DNA from: Paraburkholderia adhaesiva
Lineage (GTDB): Bacteria > Pseudomonadota > Gammaproteobacteria > Burkholderiales > Burkholderiaceae
DNA length: 64,000 nt
Direction: 5' to 3'
NCBI RefSeq assembly: GCF_021390575.1
Contig: NZ_JAJEJQ010000001.1
Coordinates: forward strand, 1,588,501-1,652,500
Shown here: positions 16,902-26,002 of the stretch, piece by piece
Layout: the number at the start of each line of letters is the position of its first letter
How positions within the stretch are numbered: position 1 is the stretch's first letter
Notes under the pieces: generated by a model
The model's input: only the letters and a program-made list of their open reading frames with translations
Told to the model about the DNA's origin: nothing
Database searches by the model: none
Translations under genes and position numbers: made by a program

Positions 16902-17966
16902 ATGGCGACGATCAAGGATGTGGCCGCCGTAGCGGGGGTGTCGTTCACCACGGTGTCTCACGTGGTGAACAACTCGCGGCCAGTGTCGGCAGACGTTCGA
17001 ACCAAGGTCGAGCGTGCGATTCGCGAGCTGAACTACGTGCCTTCAGCGGTGGCGCGTTCGCTCAAGGCGCGCTCGACTGCGACGATTGGTTTGCTGGTGC
17101 CGAACGGCACGAATCCGTACTTCGCGGAACTGGCTCGCGGCGTCGAGGACGGCTGCGCGCAGAAGGGCTATTGCGTCTTCTTCTGCAACTCGGACGACGA
17201 TCCGGTCAAGCAGCGCAACTATTTGCGCGTGCTGCAGGAGAAGCGCATCGACGGTCTGATCGTAGCGTCGGCCGGTGAAGACGCGGTGCTCGCGGCGACC
17301 CTCGCGGACGCGCGCGAGCCGCTCGTCGTGGTGGACCGCAACATTGAAGGCCTCAGCGCCGATCTCGTGCAGATCGACCACGAGCGGGGTGCGTGGCTCG
17401 CGACGCGGCACCTGATCGAACAAGGCCACTCTCGCATCGGCTGCATCACGGGACCGGTCTCGACGGCCGTGAGCGCGATGCGCGTGCACGGCTTCCTGCG
17501 TGCGATGGCCGCGCGCGGCCTCGAGATTGCGCCGGGCGCGATCGTGGAGAGTGATTTCTCGGGACCGGGCGGCTATCGCGCGGCGGCGCAACTGTTCGAC
17601 ACCGTGCGTCCCACCGCGATCTTCGCCTGCAGCGACATGATGGCTATTGGCGCGTTGCGCGCCGCGGCTGAGTGCGGCGTTTCCGTGCCGGGCGATTGCT
17701 CGATCATCGGGTTCGACGATATCGAGTTTGGCCGTTTCACCTGGCCGGCGCTGTCGACGGTCGGACACTCGGTACGTGCGCTCGGCGAAATGGCGGCGCT
17801 CAAGCTGATCGAGCGCATCTCGGGTGGAGCCGAGGCGTCGCCGCCCGGAGCCCGGCACGTGGCGGCGCCGCGGCTCATCGTGCGAGAATCGACTGGGCCG
17901 GTTTCCGGGGCGGTCGAGCCGGAGCAGGTCGCGACCTCAAGCGCCGTGCTGGAAGGGGCCGCCTGA
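16902..17966 (+). CDS. rbsR: LacI-family ribose operon repressor, RbsR-like
   Basis: A 354-residue LacI protein. The N-terminal HTH (MATIKDVAAVAGVSFTTVSH) and hinge helix (VARSLKARSTATIGLLVPN) are followed by the ribose-binding-protein-like effector domain. It closely tracks E. coli RbsR over the first ~120 residues, including LNYVPSAVARSLK. It would repress ribose genes until ribose binds. RbsK lies 99 bp downstream on the same strand. AGGAG lies upstream of ATG 16902; upstream frame is open but looks non-coding. Confidence 0.9.
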   Translation: MATIKDVAAVAGVSFTTVSHVVNNSRPVSADVRTKVERAIRELNYVPSAVARSLKARSTATIGLLVPNGTNPYFAELARGVEDGCAQKGYCVFFCNSDDDPVKQRNYLRVLQEKRIDGLIVASAGEDAVLAATLADAREPLVVVDRNIEGLSADLVQIDHERGAWLATRHLIEQGHSRIGCITGPVSTAVSAMRVHGFLRAMAARGLEIAPGAIVESDFSGPGGYRAAAQLFDTVRPTAIFACSDMMAIGALRAAAECGVSVPGDCSIIGFDDIEFGRFTWPALSTVGHSVRALGEMAALKLIERISGGAEASPPGARHVAAPRLIVRESTGPVSGAVEPEQVATSSAVLEGAA

Positions 17967-18065
17967 AGGAGGCGCTTGCAGGGGCCGTTTCAAGCGGACG
18001 TTTGAAGCGATCTGCGAAAACGCGCGCAGCGCCACCAGACACAATGTCTCTACGCAGGAGAGCCT

Positions 18066-19004
18066 GTGGCGACTGAAACGCTCACCCGACCCGCACGCGG
18101 ACGCGTCGCCGTGGTCGGCAGCCTGAATATGGACCTCGTCGTGCGCGCGCGGCGCCTGCCTCATCCCGGCGAAACGCTCGCGGGAAGCGCGTTTGCACAG
18201 GTCGCCGGCGGCAAGGGCGGCAACCAGGCGGTGGCCGCCGCTCGACTCGGCGCGCAGGTCGCGATGATCGGCTGCACCGGCGCCGATGCCAACGGTGCGG
18301 TGCTCCGCGCGGGACTAGCCGCAGAGGGCATCGACTGCAGCGCGCTGGAAACGTCGTCACAGGCGCCTAGCGGCGTGGCGCTGATTGTCGTCGACGATGC
18401 GAGCCAGAATGCGATTGTCATCGTCGCGGGCAGCAATGGTGACGTGACCCCCGACACGATTGCCCGGCACGAAGCCGTGCTCACACAGGCCGACGTGGTG
18501 GTCTGCCAGCTCGAAACGCCTTATGACGCCGTGCATGCGGCGCTTACCGTCGCGAGACGGCTCGGGAAGACGACGATCCTCAACCCCGCACCAGCCACAG
18601 GTCCGTTGCCGGCCGGGTGGCTGCCGCTCATCGACTACCTTGTACCGAACGAACTCGAAGCCGCCGCACTCACGGGTCTGCCGGCAAGCACGCCCGAGGA
18701 CGCCGGACGCGCTGCCGTGGCGCTCCGCGGCCAGGGCGCGCGCAACGTGATCGTGACGCTCGGGGCACAGGGCGTCTGCGCGCTGCTCGGGGATTCGCCG
18801 GCCGTGCAGTGGCCGGCGCCGGGTGTTGCCGCGATCGATACGACCGCTGCCGGCGACACGTTCATCGGCGCTCTCGCTGCAAGACTGGCCGCTGGCGTCG
18901 CGGCGCCCGAAGCCGTGCAGTTCGCATTGCGCGCAGCATCGATCTCGGTGACGCGTGCGGGCGCGCAACCCTCCATTCCGCGCTTGCACGAGGTGCCGGT
19001 CTAA
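18066..19004 (+). CDS. rbsK: ribokinase
   Basis: A 312-residue PfkB-family kinase. The N-terminal sugar-kinase pattern AGGKGGNQAVAAARLGAQ and the C-terminal signature DTTAAGDTFIGALAARL, with the catalytic Asp in AGDTF, are both present. It phosphorylates D-ribose to ribose 5-phosphate with ATP in the cytoplasm. The GTG start is preceded by AGGAG at good spacing. It follows rbsR; no ribose transporter is present nearby, so uptake genes are elsewhere, or the kinase serves ribose released inside the cell. Confidence 0.92.
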   Translation: MATETLTRPARGRVAVVGSLNMDLVVRARRLPHPGETLAGSAFAQVAGGKGGNQAVAAARLGAQVAMIGCTGADANGAVLRAGLAAEGIDCSALETSSQAPSGVALIVVDDASQNAIVIVAGSNGDVTPDTIARHEAVLTQADVVVCQLETPYDAVHAALTVARRLGKTTILNPAPATGPLPAGWLPLIDYLVPNELEAAALTGLPASTPEDAGRAAVALRGQGARNVIVTLGAQGVCALLGDSPAVQWPAPGVAAIDTTAAGDTFIGALAARLAAGVAAPEAVQFALRAASISVTRAGAQPSIPRLHEVPV

Positions 19005-19415
19005 CCGCCCGGGGCGCTGCCACGCGACGCGTTGCAGCCTTGCGGCCCGGCGAGTCTGAGGTTTCTCACTATTTGGCACACCGGGGCTGGGCGTCGTACT
19101 GCCACATTGGGCAAGCGCTCCCGCGCGCTGCCCACGGTCGCGCCGCTGCGCTGCAATAGCGTTACTTTTCATTCCGCTCCGTGGGAACCCGCACGCTGCG
19201 GCATCACAGTTACGGTAAATTGAGGGACGCTACCATGACCGTGGTCCGGTGGCGCGGTACACTGCGCGCGTCGGCATTCGGGCGCCGCCCTGCGGCGCTC
19301 CGGGCCCTCGTGTTTTGCCGCGGGCATTCCCGACGGAAGCGCCCCCGACGCAACGACACCCGAGTTCGCCGGCGCCTGGTGCCGGTCGTGTGTGACGGAA
19401 CAAAAGGACCCAGAC
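19005..19415. other. 411-bp stretch without a recognised gene
   Basis: Space between rbsK and the hydratase-like gene. A short ATG-started frame at 19235 is Arg-rich and looks non-coding. The AAAGGA before ATG 19416 is the hydratase ribosome site. Nothing else supported. Confidence 0.4.
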
Positions 19416-20177
19416 ATGACGCATGACCATCTCGCGCAGCTACTCGTGAATGCGCGCCGCCAGCATCGACCGATCGTCACTGTGGAGCCCGAGCGCTTGC
19501 CGCCCGATGCGGCCACGGCCTATGCCGTCCAGCAGGCGGTGCTAGCCGGCCTTGGCATGAGCACGGGGGCGTGGAAGGTCGGCGCGCGTGCGCCGGGAGC
19601 CCCGGCATCGGGTGCGCCGATACCGGCGCCGCTCGTCTACGCGTCGCCCGCACGCCTCGAACAGCAGGCGTTCTTCCGCGTGCTGGTGGAACTGGAGGTT
19701 GCGTTTCGCTTCGCCGAGCCTATCGCCCCGCGCGGCGATGCCTATGCGCGCGACGAGGTCCTCGCGCGGGTCGGGCAGATCCTGCCGGCCATCGAGATCG
19801 TGGACAGCCGCTTCGCCGAATGGCCTAACGTTGCGCCGCTCGCGCAACTCGCCGACGCGCAGAACAACGGCGCGCTCGTGACCGGCCATGCGGTTCCATA
19901 TAGTGCGCTCGCCCGCTCGTTTGATTTCGTCGCGCCGCGGCTTGAACTGACGTTCAATGGTGCGTCGCTCGTGTCCGAGGCGTCCGGCAATCCCGCGGGG
20001 GACCCCCGCGAGTTGCTGGTGTGGTTCGTCAACCACTGTGCGGCCATGGGCATCACGATCGAATCCGAGTGGACCGTGACAACGGGCACATACGTCGGCG
20101 CGCATCGCCTCGACGCACCTGGGTTGTTACACGGCCATATCGACGGACTCGGCGAGGTGGAAGTCGAGTTCGTTTGA
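19416..20177 (+). CDS. 2-oxopent-4-enoate hydratase-like (FAH superfamily) enzyme
   Basis: A 253-residue protein of the MhpD/XylJ group: ...AYAVQQAVLAGLGMSTGAWKVG near the N terminus, VELEVAFRFAEPI with the acidic metal ligands, VLARVGQILPAIEIVDSRF in the middle, and a GTYVGAHRLDAPG tail. Such enzymes add water to 2-hydroxypenta-2,4-dienoate in aromatic meta-cleavage pathways or decarboxylate oxo-acids, using Mg2+ or Mn2+. No other meta-cleavage gene is near, so the real substrate is open. A terminator follows. Confidence 0.82.
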   Translation: MTHDHLAQLLVNARRQHRPIVTVEPERLPPDAATAYAVQQAVLAGLGMSTGAWKVGARAPGAPASGAPIPAPLVYASPARLEQQAFFRVLVELEVAFRFAEPIAPRGDAYARDEVLARVGQILPAIEIVDSRFAEWPNVAPLAQLADAQNNGALVTGHAVPYSALARSFDFVAPRLELTFNGASLVSEASGNPAGDPRELLVWFVNHCAAMGITIESEWTVTTGTYVGAHRLDAPGLLHGHIDGLGEVEVEFV

Positions 20178-20216
20178 AGCGGGCTGCGCCGCGGCACCCC
20201 GGTCTCGAACAAACTA

Positions 20217-20254
20217 AAGCCGTCGGCGCAGCGCGCGACGGCTTTCTTTTTTGC
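20217..20254 (+). terminator. rho-independent terminator after the hydratase-like gene
   Basis: AAGCCGTCG and CGACGGCTT (20217-20225 and 20236-20244) pair as a 9-bp stem around a GC loop, followed by TCTTTTTT. It ends the transcript from the hydratase-like gene. Confidence 0.8.
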
Positions 20255-20757
20255 CTCGTGTTCATTGCCCGCACAAACTGTCGGGCCTGCCAGTTTCGTT
20301 CGCAGCAAAAGCACTACTGACTTCAGGGACAGGGACGCGACCCAGGGCGAATCCCGTATACGCATGTGAGGCTAACGAAACATGCGGCACTTGCACGTAA
20401 AGCGGGAAAAAAATAAACGGTGACGTGTAGTGACAACAGCGCGCAAAGGCACAGTGAGGCTACGAGAAGTGGGTGAGACTGTGGGTAGGCTCGATGACGA
20501 TACGCCCTGTGCACCAGGGCGCTGACGCATAGTGTGGATCAGGCCTTCCGGATGCTGCGCGGCCTGAATATTGCGCGAGCGGGGAAGATAATTGTACGGC
20601 GTGATCGGCGGCCCTCCAAGCGCTCTTTCCACCAGGACATCAGGCGCGATTTATGTGTGAAAAAAAATAGAAAAGGGTTTAGGATGAATTCGAGCGATGT
20701 CGTTTCCTGTGGGCGCGCCGCGCACGACATCCGTCGCAGATCTAGCGAGGAGGTAGC
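20255..20757. other. 500-bp leader region of the prkA operon
   Basis: No gene recognised. A small hairpin GCCCTG-TGCAC-CAGGGC lies at 20504-20520. The region just ahead of prkA is A-rich (20657-20680). A sigma-54 or sigma-S promoter is plausible for prkA operons, but I see no clean -24/-12 (GG-N10-GC) or other consensus that I would defend. Confidence 0.4.
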
Positions 20758-22680
20758 ATGGATATCTACAGCAGCTTCGCGACCCGCTTCGAAAAAACGC
20801 GAGAGGAAGAGTTCTCGCTTGAGGAGTATCTCGCGCTCTGCAAAGAAGATCCCAGTGCGTACGCCACAGCAGGCGAGCGCATGCTGACTGCAATCGGGGA
20901 ACCCGAACAGATAGACACTCGCCACGATCCTCGCCTGTCGCGCATCTTCGCGAACAAGGTCATCAAGGTTTATCCCGCGTTCCGCGAGTTCTATGGCATG
21001 GAGGACGTGATCGAGCAGGTGGTCGCGTATTTCCGCCACGCGGCCCAGGGCCTCGAAGAAAAGAAACAGATTCTCTATCTGCTCGGTCCGGTGGGCGGTG
21101 GCAAATCGTCGATTGCCGAGCGCCTCAAGCAGCTCATGGAGCGCGTGCCGTTCTATGCGATCAAGGGATCGCCGGTGAACGAATCGCCGCTCGGGCTGTT
21201 CGATTACGACGAAGACGGACCCATTCTCGAAGAGCAGTACGGCATTCCGCGCCGCTATCTCAAGAGCGTGCTGAGCCCTTGGGCGGTCAAGCGTCTGCAC
21301 GAGTACAACGGCGATATCCGCCGGTTCCGCGTGGTGCGCCGCTATCCTTCGATCCTGCGGCAGATCGGCATTGCGAAGACGGAGCCAGGCGACGAGAACA
21401 ATCAGGACATCTCCTCGCTCGTCGGCAAGGTCGATATCCGCAAGCTCGAACAATACGCGCAAGATGATGCCGATGCGTACAGCTATTCCGGCGGCCTGTG
21501 CCTCGCGAATCAGGGTTTGCTCGAATTCGTCGAAATGTTCAAGGCGCCGATCAAGGTGCTGCACCCGCTGCTCACCGCGACGCAGGAAGGCAATTTCAAG
21601 GGCACCGAAGGATTCGGCGCGATTCCGTTCAACGGCATCATCCTCGCGCACTCGAACGAGTCCGAGTGGAAGGCGTTCCGCAACAACCGGAATAACGAAG
21701 CACTGCTCGACCGGATTTTTGTCGTGAAAGTGCCGTACTGCCTGCGCTACTCGGAAGAGATGAAGATCTACGAGAAGCTGCTGCGCAATTCGTCGCTGGC
21801 CGATGCCGTGTGCGCGCCTGGCACGCTCAAGATGATGGCCCAGTTTTCCGTGCTCACGCGTCTTCAGGAGCCCGAGAATTCCAGCCTCTTTTCGAAGATG
21901 CAGGTCTACGACGGTGAAAACCTCAAGGACACCGATCCGAAGGCAAAGTCGTATCAGGAGTATCGCGACTTCGCTGGCGTGGATGAAGGCATGAACGGCG
22001 TTTCCACGCGCTTCGCATTCAAGATTCTTTCTCGCGTGTTCAACTTCGATTCGACCGAAGTCGCCGCCAATCCGGTGCACCTGATGTACGTGCTCGAACA
22101 GCAGATCGAGCGCGAGCAGTTCCCGCCGGAAACGGAGCAGAAGTTTTTGTCGTTCGTGAAGGACGTGTTGGCATCGCGCTACGCAGAGTTCATCGGTAAG
22201 GAGATCCAGACCGCTTACCTCGAATCGTATTCGGAATACGGCCAGAACATATTCGACCGCTACGTCACGTATGCCGACTTCTGGATTCAGGATCAGGAGT
22301 TCCGCGACCACGATACGGGCGAAAGTTTCGACCGCGCGGCGCTCAACGCCGAACTGGAGAAGATCGAGAAGCCTGCGGGCATCAGTAATCCCAAGGACTT
22401 CCGCAACGAGATCGTCAACTTCGTGCTGCGCGCGCGCGCAGGCAACGCCGGAAAGAATCCGGCGTGGATTAGCTACGAGAAATTGCGCGTGGTTATCGAG
22501 AAGAAGATGTTCTCCAATACGGAAGAGCTTTTGCCGGTCATCTCGTTCAATGCGAAAGGCTCGGCAGAAGAGCAGCGCAAGCATGAAGACTTCGTCAACC
22601 GCATGGTGACGAAGGGTTATACGCCGAAGCAGGTACGGTTGCTCTGCGACTGGTATCTGCGGGTGCGCAAGTCGTCATGA
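20758..22680 (+). CDS. prkA: PrkA/YeaG-family serine protein kinase
   Basis: A 640-residue protein. An AAA-like P-loop GPVGGGKSS lies at residues 110-118 and a later stretch (FRDNRNNEALLDRI-like region at 300-320) matches the kinase/AAA fold, with a C-terminal PrkA domain. PrkA phosphorylates Ser/Thr and in enterobacteria acts in nutrient stress and stationary phase; it has also been argued to be an AAA protease. It starts the conserved prkA-yeaH-spoVR operon. AGCGAGGAGG gives a strong ribosome site just before ATG 20758. Confidence 0.95.
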   Translation: MDIYSSFATRFEKTREEEFSLEEYLALCKEDPSAYATAGERMLTAIGEPEQIDTRHDPRLSRIFANKVIKVYPAFREFYGMEDVIEQVVAYFRHAAQGLEEKKQILYLLGPVGGGKSSIAERLKQLMERVPFYAIKGSPVNESPLGLFDYDEDGPILEEQYGIPRRYLKSVLSPWAVKRLHEYNGDIRRFRVVRRYPSILRQIGIAKTEPGDENNQDISSLVGKVDIRKLEQYAQDDADAYSYSGGLCLANQGLLEFVEMFKAPIKVLHPLLTATQEGNFKGTEGFGAIPFNGIILAHSNESEWKAFRNNRNNEALLDRIFVVKVPYCLRYSEEMKIYEKLLRNSSLADAVCAPGTLKMMAQFSVLTRLQEPENSSLFSKMQVYDGENLKDTDPKAKSYQEYRDFAGVDEGMNGVSTRFAFKILSRVFNFDSTEVAANPVHLMYVLEQQIEREQFPPETEQKFLSFVKDVLASRYAEFIGKEIQTAYLESYSEYGQNIFDRYVTYADFWIQDQEFRDHDTGESFDRAALNAELEKIEKPAGISNPKDFRNEIVNFVLRARAGNAGKNPAWISYEKLRVVIEKKMFSNTEELLPVISFNAKGSAEEQRKHEDFVNRMVTKGYTPKQVRLLCDWYLRVRKSS

Positions 22681-22853
22681 GCGACGTGGCTTTACTGTCC
22701 GTTCGGGGCGCGACCTGTGCTGCACACAGGCCGCCCGCGCGGACTTCCGGCGTGGCACGCACCGCATGGCCGTAAGCGCGAAGTAGACGGCCTGCGCCGC
22801 ACGCGCAAATCGCGCAGCGCCTCGCCATTCGAAACTCGAGCGGGAGACTGGAT

Positions 22854-24122
22854 GTGCTTCATCAAATCATCGACCGCAGGCTGGCCGGCAAGAACAAGAG
22901 CATTGCAAACCGCGAGCGCTTTTTGCGCCGCGTGAAAAACTATATTCGTCACGCCGTCTCGGAGGCGGTGCGCGACCGAAGCATCAAGGACATACAAAAG
23001 AACCAGAGCATTACGATTCCGCGAAAGGACATCGCCGAACCGTCATTCCGCCACGGTCCTGGCGGGCGGCGTGAGATGGTCCATCCGGGTAACGAGGACT
23101 ACGTGCGCGGCGACCGCATTCCACGTCCGCAGGGCGGTGGGGGCGGCGGCGGGAGCCAGGCGAGCAACGAGGGCGAAGGGCAGGACGATTTCGTTTTTGA
23201 GCTTTCGCGCGAAGAGTTCATGCAGTACTTCTTCGACGACCTCGAACTGCCGCGTCTCGTCAAAACCCATCTGATGGCCGTGCCTACGTGGAAGAGCATC
23301 CGCGTGGGCTGGGCGGCCGAGGGCACACCCAACAACATCGACGTCGTGCGTTCCCTGCGCAGCGCGCTCGGGCGCCGCATCGCGCTTGGCGCACCACTTG
23401 TCAACGAACTTCACGACCTCGAAGAGCAACTCGAGGTGCTCAAGGCCGATCCCGCCGACCGGCGCGAAGAAATCCGCGCGCTCGAAGAACAGATTCACCA
23501 TCTGCGCGGACGCATCTGGCGCATCCCGTTCATCGATCCTTTCGACCTGCGTTACATCAACCGCATAAAACAACCGCAGCCGTCGAGCCAGGCGGTCATG
23601 TTTTGTCTGATGGATGTATCGGGTTCGATGGACGAACAGCGCAAGGATCTGTCCAAGCGCTTTTTCATCCTGCTTTACCTGTTCCTCAAGCGCAATTACG
23701 AGCGCATCGAGGTGGTTTTCATCCGCCACCATACGCGCGCCGAAGAGGTGGACGAAGATACGTTCTTCCATTCGACCGAAAGCGGGGGCACGGTCGTTTC
23801 CAGCGCGCTGGAACTGATGAGGGAGGTGATCGAGGACCGTTATTCGCCGACCGACTGGAATATCTACGGAGCGCAGGCGTCGGACGGCGATAACTGGACG
23901 GACGATTCACCCAAGTGCAAGAAGATCCTCGCGGATGACATCCTGCCAAAGGTGCGGTATTTTGCGTATATTCAGGTGACGCCGGAAGAGCAAAATCTCT
24001 GGCTCGAATACGCACAGCTGGCGCTCACCGAACCGCATCTGGCGATGAAAAAAGTCGACACCGCGGCGGATATCTACCCGGTTTTCCGGGAGCTTTTCGA
24101 AAAGCAGGTGGAGACATCATGA
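22854..24122 (+). CDS. yeaH: YeaH/YhbH-family (DUF444) protein with a von Willebrand-like domain
   Basis: A 422-residue protein. The C-terminal half has a vWA-like fold with the metal-binding DVSGS motif near residue 255 (VMFCLMDVSGSMDEQRKDLS). The N-terminal half has the typical HGPGGRREMVHPGN region and a glycine-rich linker. The GTG at 22854 (VLHQIIDRRLAGKNKSIANR) is used as start, with GGGAG upstream. In sporulating bacilli the YhbH homologue is a spore protein; in proteobacteria it always travels with prkA and spoVR, and the biochemical role is unsolved. Confidence 0.93.
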   Translation: MLHQIIDRRLAGKNKSIANRERFLRRVKNYIRHAVSEAVRDRSIKDIQKNQSITIPRKDIAEPSFRHGPGGRREMVHPGNEDYVRGDRIPRPQGGGGGGGSQASNEGEGQDDFVFELSREEFMQYFFDDLELPRLVKTHLMAVPTWKSIRVGWAAEGTPNNIDVVRSLRSALGRRIALGAPLVNELHDLEEQLEVLKADPADRREEIRALEEQIHHLRGRIWRIPFIDPFDLRYINRIKQPQPSSQAVMFCLMDVSGSMDEQRKDLSKRFFILLYLFLKRNYERIEVVFIRHHTRAEEVDEDTFFHSTESGGTVVSSALELMREVIEDRYSPTDWNIYGAQASDGDNWTDDSPKCKKILADDILPKVRYFAYIQVTPEEQNLWLEYAQLALTEPHLAMKKVDTAADIYPVFRELFEKQVETS

Positions 24123-25810
24123 CGACGCGCCACTTGCACAACGAAGCGCGCGGCTACCAGCCGGAGCGCCAAAAAACTGGCGGCCACGAAAAAGGGCAGC
24201 ATGGCGTGCAGGAGGACGCCGCTGCGTCCGCCGCCGAGCCCGCCCGTGAGACGCAGCGCGCGCAAAGCCAGCGAAAGGAAGTGCAGATGAACGTAGCCGA
24301 TAAAAGGCCGTTGCCGTGCCCGTCCGACTGGACCTTCGAGTTGATCGAGGAGTACGACACGCACATCTCGCACGTTGCGGAGCAATATGAGCTGGATGTC
24401 TATCCGATCCAGCTCGAGCTGATCAGCGCCGAGCAGATGATGGATGCCTACGCATCGGTGGGCATGCCGGTGAACTATCGCCACTGGTCCTTCGGCAAGC
24501 ACTTTCTCTCGACCGAGAAAAGCTACCGGCGCGGCCAGATGGGGCTGGCGTACGAGATCGTCATCAACTCGAATCCGTGCATTGCGTATCTCATGGAAGA
24601 GAACACGATGACGATGCAGGCGCTCGTCATCGCGCATGCGGCTTACGGCCACAATTCGTTCTTCAAGGGCAATTACCTGTTCCGTCTGTGGACAGACGCG
24701 CACGCCATCATCGACTACCTCGTCTACGCGAAGAACTACATCGCGGAATGTGAAGAGCGCTATGGCCTCGATCGCGTCGAGGAACTGCTCGACTCCTGCC
24801 ACGCGCTGATGAACTATGGCGTGGACCGCTACAAGCGCCCGCAGAAGCTCTCGCTCGAACGCGAAGCCGCCATGCGTCGCGAACGCGAGGTCTATCTGCA
24901 GTCGCAGGTCAACGATTTGTGGCGCACGCTCCCCGCGAGACATCAACCGGTCGCCGAAGAAGTAGAGGAGCGTTTTCCGCCCGAGCCACAGGAAAATCTG
25001 CTGTACTTCGCCGAAAAAAACGCGCCGCTTCTCGAACCATGGGAACGCGAGGTGATCCGCATCGTGCGGAAAATCGGTCAGTACTTCTATCCTCAGCGAC
25101 AAACGCAGGTCATGAACGAAGGATGGGCTACGTTCTGGCATTACACGCTGCTCAACACGCTCTATACGCAGGGCAAGCTGGAAGACGGCTTCATGATGGA
25201 GTTCCTGCATTCGCACAGCAACGTCGTGTATCAGCCACCGGTCACGAAGCCCTATTACAGCGGCATCAATCCGTATGCACTGGGGTTCTCGATGATGAGC
25301 GACATTCGCCGCATCTGCGAAAACCCCACTGACGAAGACCGCAAATGGTTTCCCGAACTCGCGGGTAGCCCGTGGCTCAAGTCGCTGCACTACGCCATGC
25401 GTAATTTCAAGGATGAGAGCTTTATTGCGCAATACCTCTCGCCGCATCTGATTCGCGAAATGCGGCTTTTCTCTGTACTCGACGATGACATGCGCGACGC
25501 GCTGGAAGTCTCGGCGATCCACGACGAAAGCGGCTACCAGTATGTGCGTCAGGCGCTCTCGCGGCAGTACGACATGCATCACCGGGAGCCGAACATCCAG
25601 GTGTGGTCGGTCAACACGCGCGGCGACCGCAGTCTCACGCTGCGCCACTTCATGAGCGACAACCGCCATCTCTCCGGCGACACGGATGAGGTGCTCCGTC
25701 ACATGGCAAGGCTGTGGCAGTTCGACGTGTTTCTCGAAAGCGTCGACGAAAACGGCACCGTGCGCAAGCGCTACGACTGTCGTTACATGCCGCCGCCGGT
25801 GAGGGCGTAG
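24119..25810 (+). CDS. spoVR: SpoVR-family protein
   Basis: A 563-residue protein. The core begins DWTFELIEEYDTHISHVAEQ, includes YPIQLELISAEQMMDAYASV and HWSFGKHF, and ends with the conserved RYDCRYMPP tail; it is the YcgB/SpoVR family. The ATG at 24119 overlaps the yeaH stop as ATGA and has AGGTGGAG upstream. A second ATG at 24287, with AAAGGAAG upstream, starts MNVADKRPLPCPSDWTF and gives a size closer to the family's usual N terminus, so the first 56 low-complexity residues may not be translated. Role unknown. Confidence 0.93.
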   Translation: MTTRHLHNEARGYQPERQKTGGHEKGQHGVQEDAAASAAEPARETQRAQSQRKEVQMNVADKRPLPCPSDWTFELIEEYDTHISHVAEQYELDVYPIQLELISAEQMMDAYASVGMPVNYRHWSFGKHFLSTEKSYRRGQMGLAYEIVINSNPCIAYLMEENTMTMQALVIAHAAYGHNSFFKGNYLFRLWTDAHAIIDYLVYAKNYIAECEERYGLDRVEELLDSCHALMNYGVDRYKRPQKLSLEREAAMRREREVYLQSQVNDLWRTLPARHQPVAEEVEERFPPEPQENLLYFAEKNAPLLEPWEREVIRIVRKIGQYFYPQRQTQVMNEGWATFWHYTLLNTLYTQGKLEDGFMMEFLHSHSNVVYQPPVTKPYYSGINPYALGFSMMSDIRRICENPTDEDRKWFPELAGSPWLKSLHYAMRNFKDESFIAQYLSPHLIREMRLFSVLDDDMRDALEVSAIHDESGYQYVRQALSRQYDMHHREPNIQVWSVNTRGDRSLTLRHFMSDNRHLSGDTDEVLRHMARLWQFDVFLESVDENGTVRKRYDCRYMPPPVRA

Positions 25811-25857
25811 TCGCGCCGGCTGTCGCTCGCGCTTCGAGAGTCTCGTCCATCGCGTTG

Positions 25858-25886
25858 AAGGCCAGCCTGCGTGCTGGCCTTTTTCG
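25858..25886 (+). terminator. terminator after the prkA-yeaH-spoVR operon
   Basis: AAGGCCAGC (25858-25866), loop CTGCGT, GCTGGCCTT (25873-25881), then TTTTC. A strong 9-bp stem, well placed about 50 bp after the spoVR stop. Confidence 0.85.
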
Positions 25887-26002
25887 TTTCCTCCGTGCAT
25901 GTTGGCTAGCGCGTAGCAAAGTGCTCGGCCGCGCTACCATACGCGCTCATCGAAACCGATTGAAGGGGCATGCGCGGATGCAGAGATCCAACGGATGGCG
26001 CC

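Noticed and set aside
19235..19426. Arg-rich short frame after rbsK
   Set aside because: It has a GAGGGACGC-like sequence before it but composition and lack of any match argue against a gene.
20255..20757. Sigma-54 promoter for the prkA operon
   Set aside because: No clean GG-N10-GC box with the TGGCAC / TTGC context could be located.
20539..22584. Long minus-strand frame opposite prkA
   Set aside because: Mirror of the prkA gene, with only hydrophobic and charged repeats of a shadow translation.
22681..22853. Gap between prkA and yeaH considered for an extra small gene
   Set aside because: No start with a ribosome site; the region is consistent with a spacer inside the operon.
24074..25900. 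Long minus-strand frame opposite spoVR
   Set aside because: Mirror translation; SpoVR on the plus strand matches a conserved family over its whole length.
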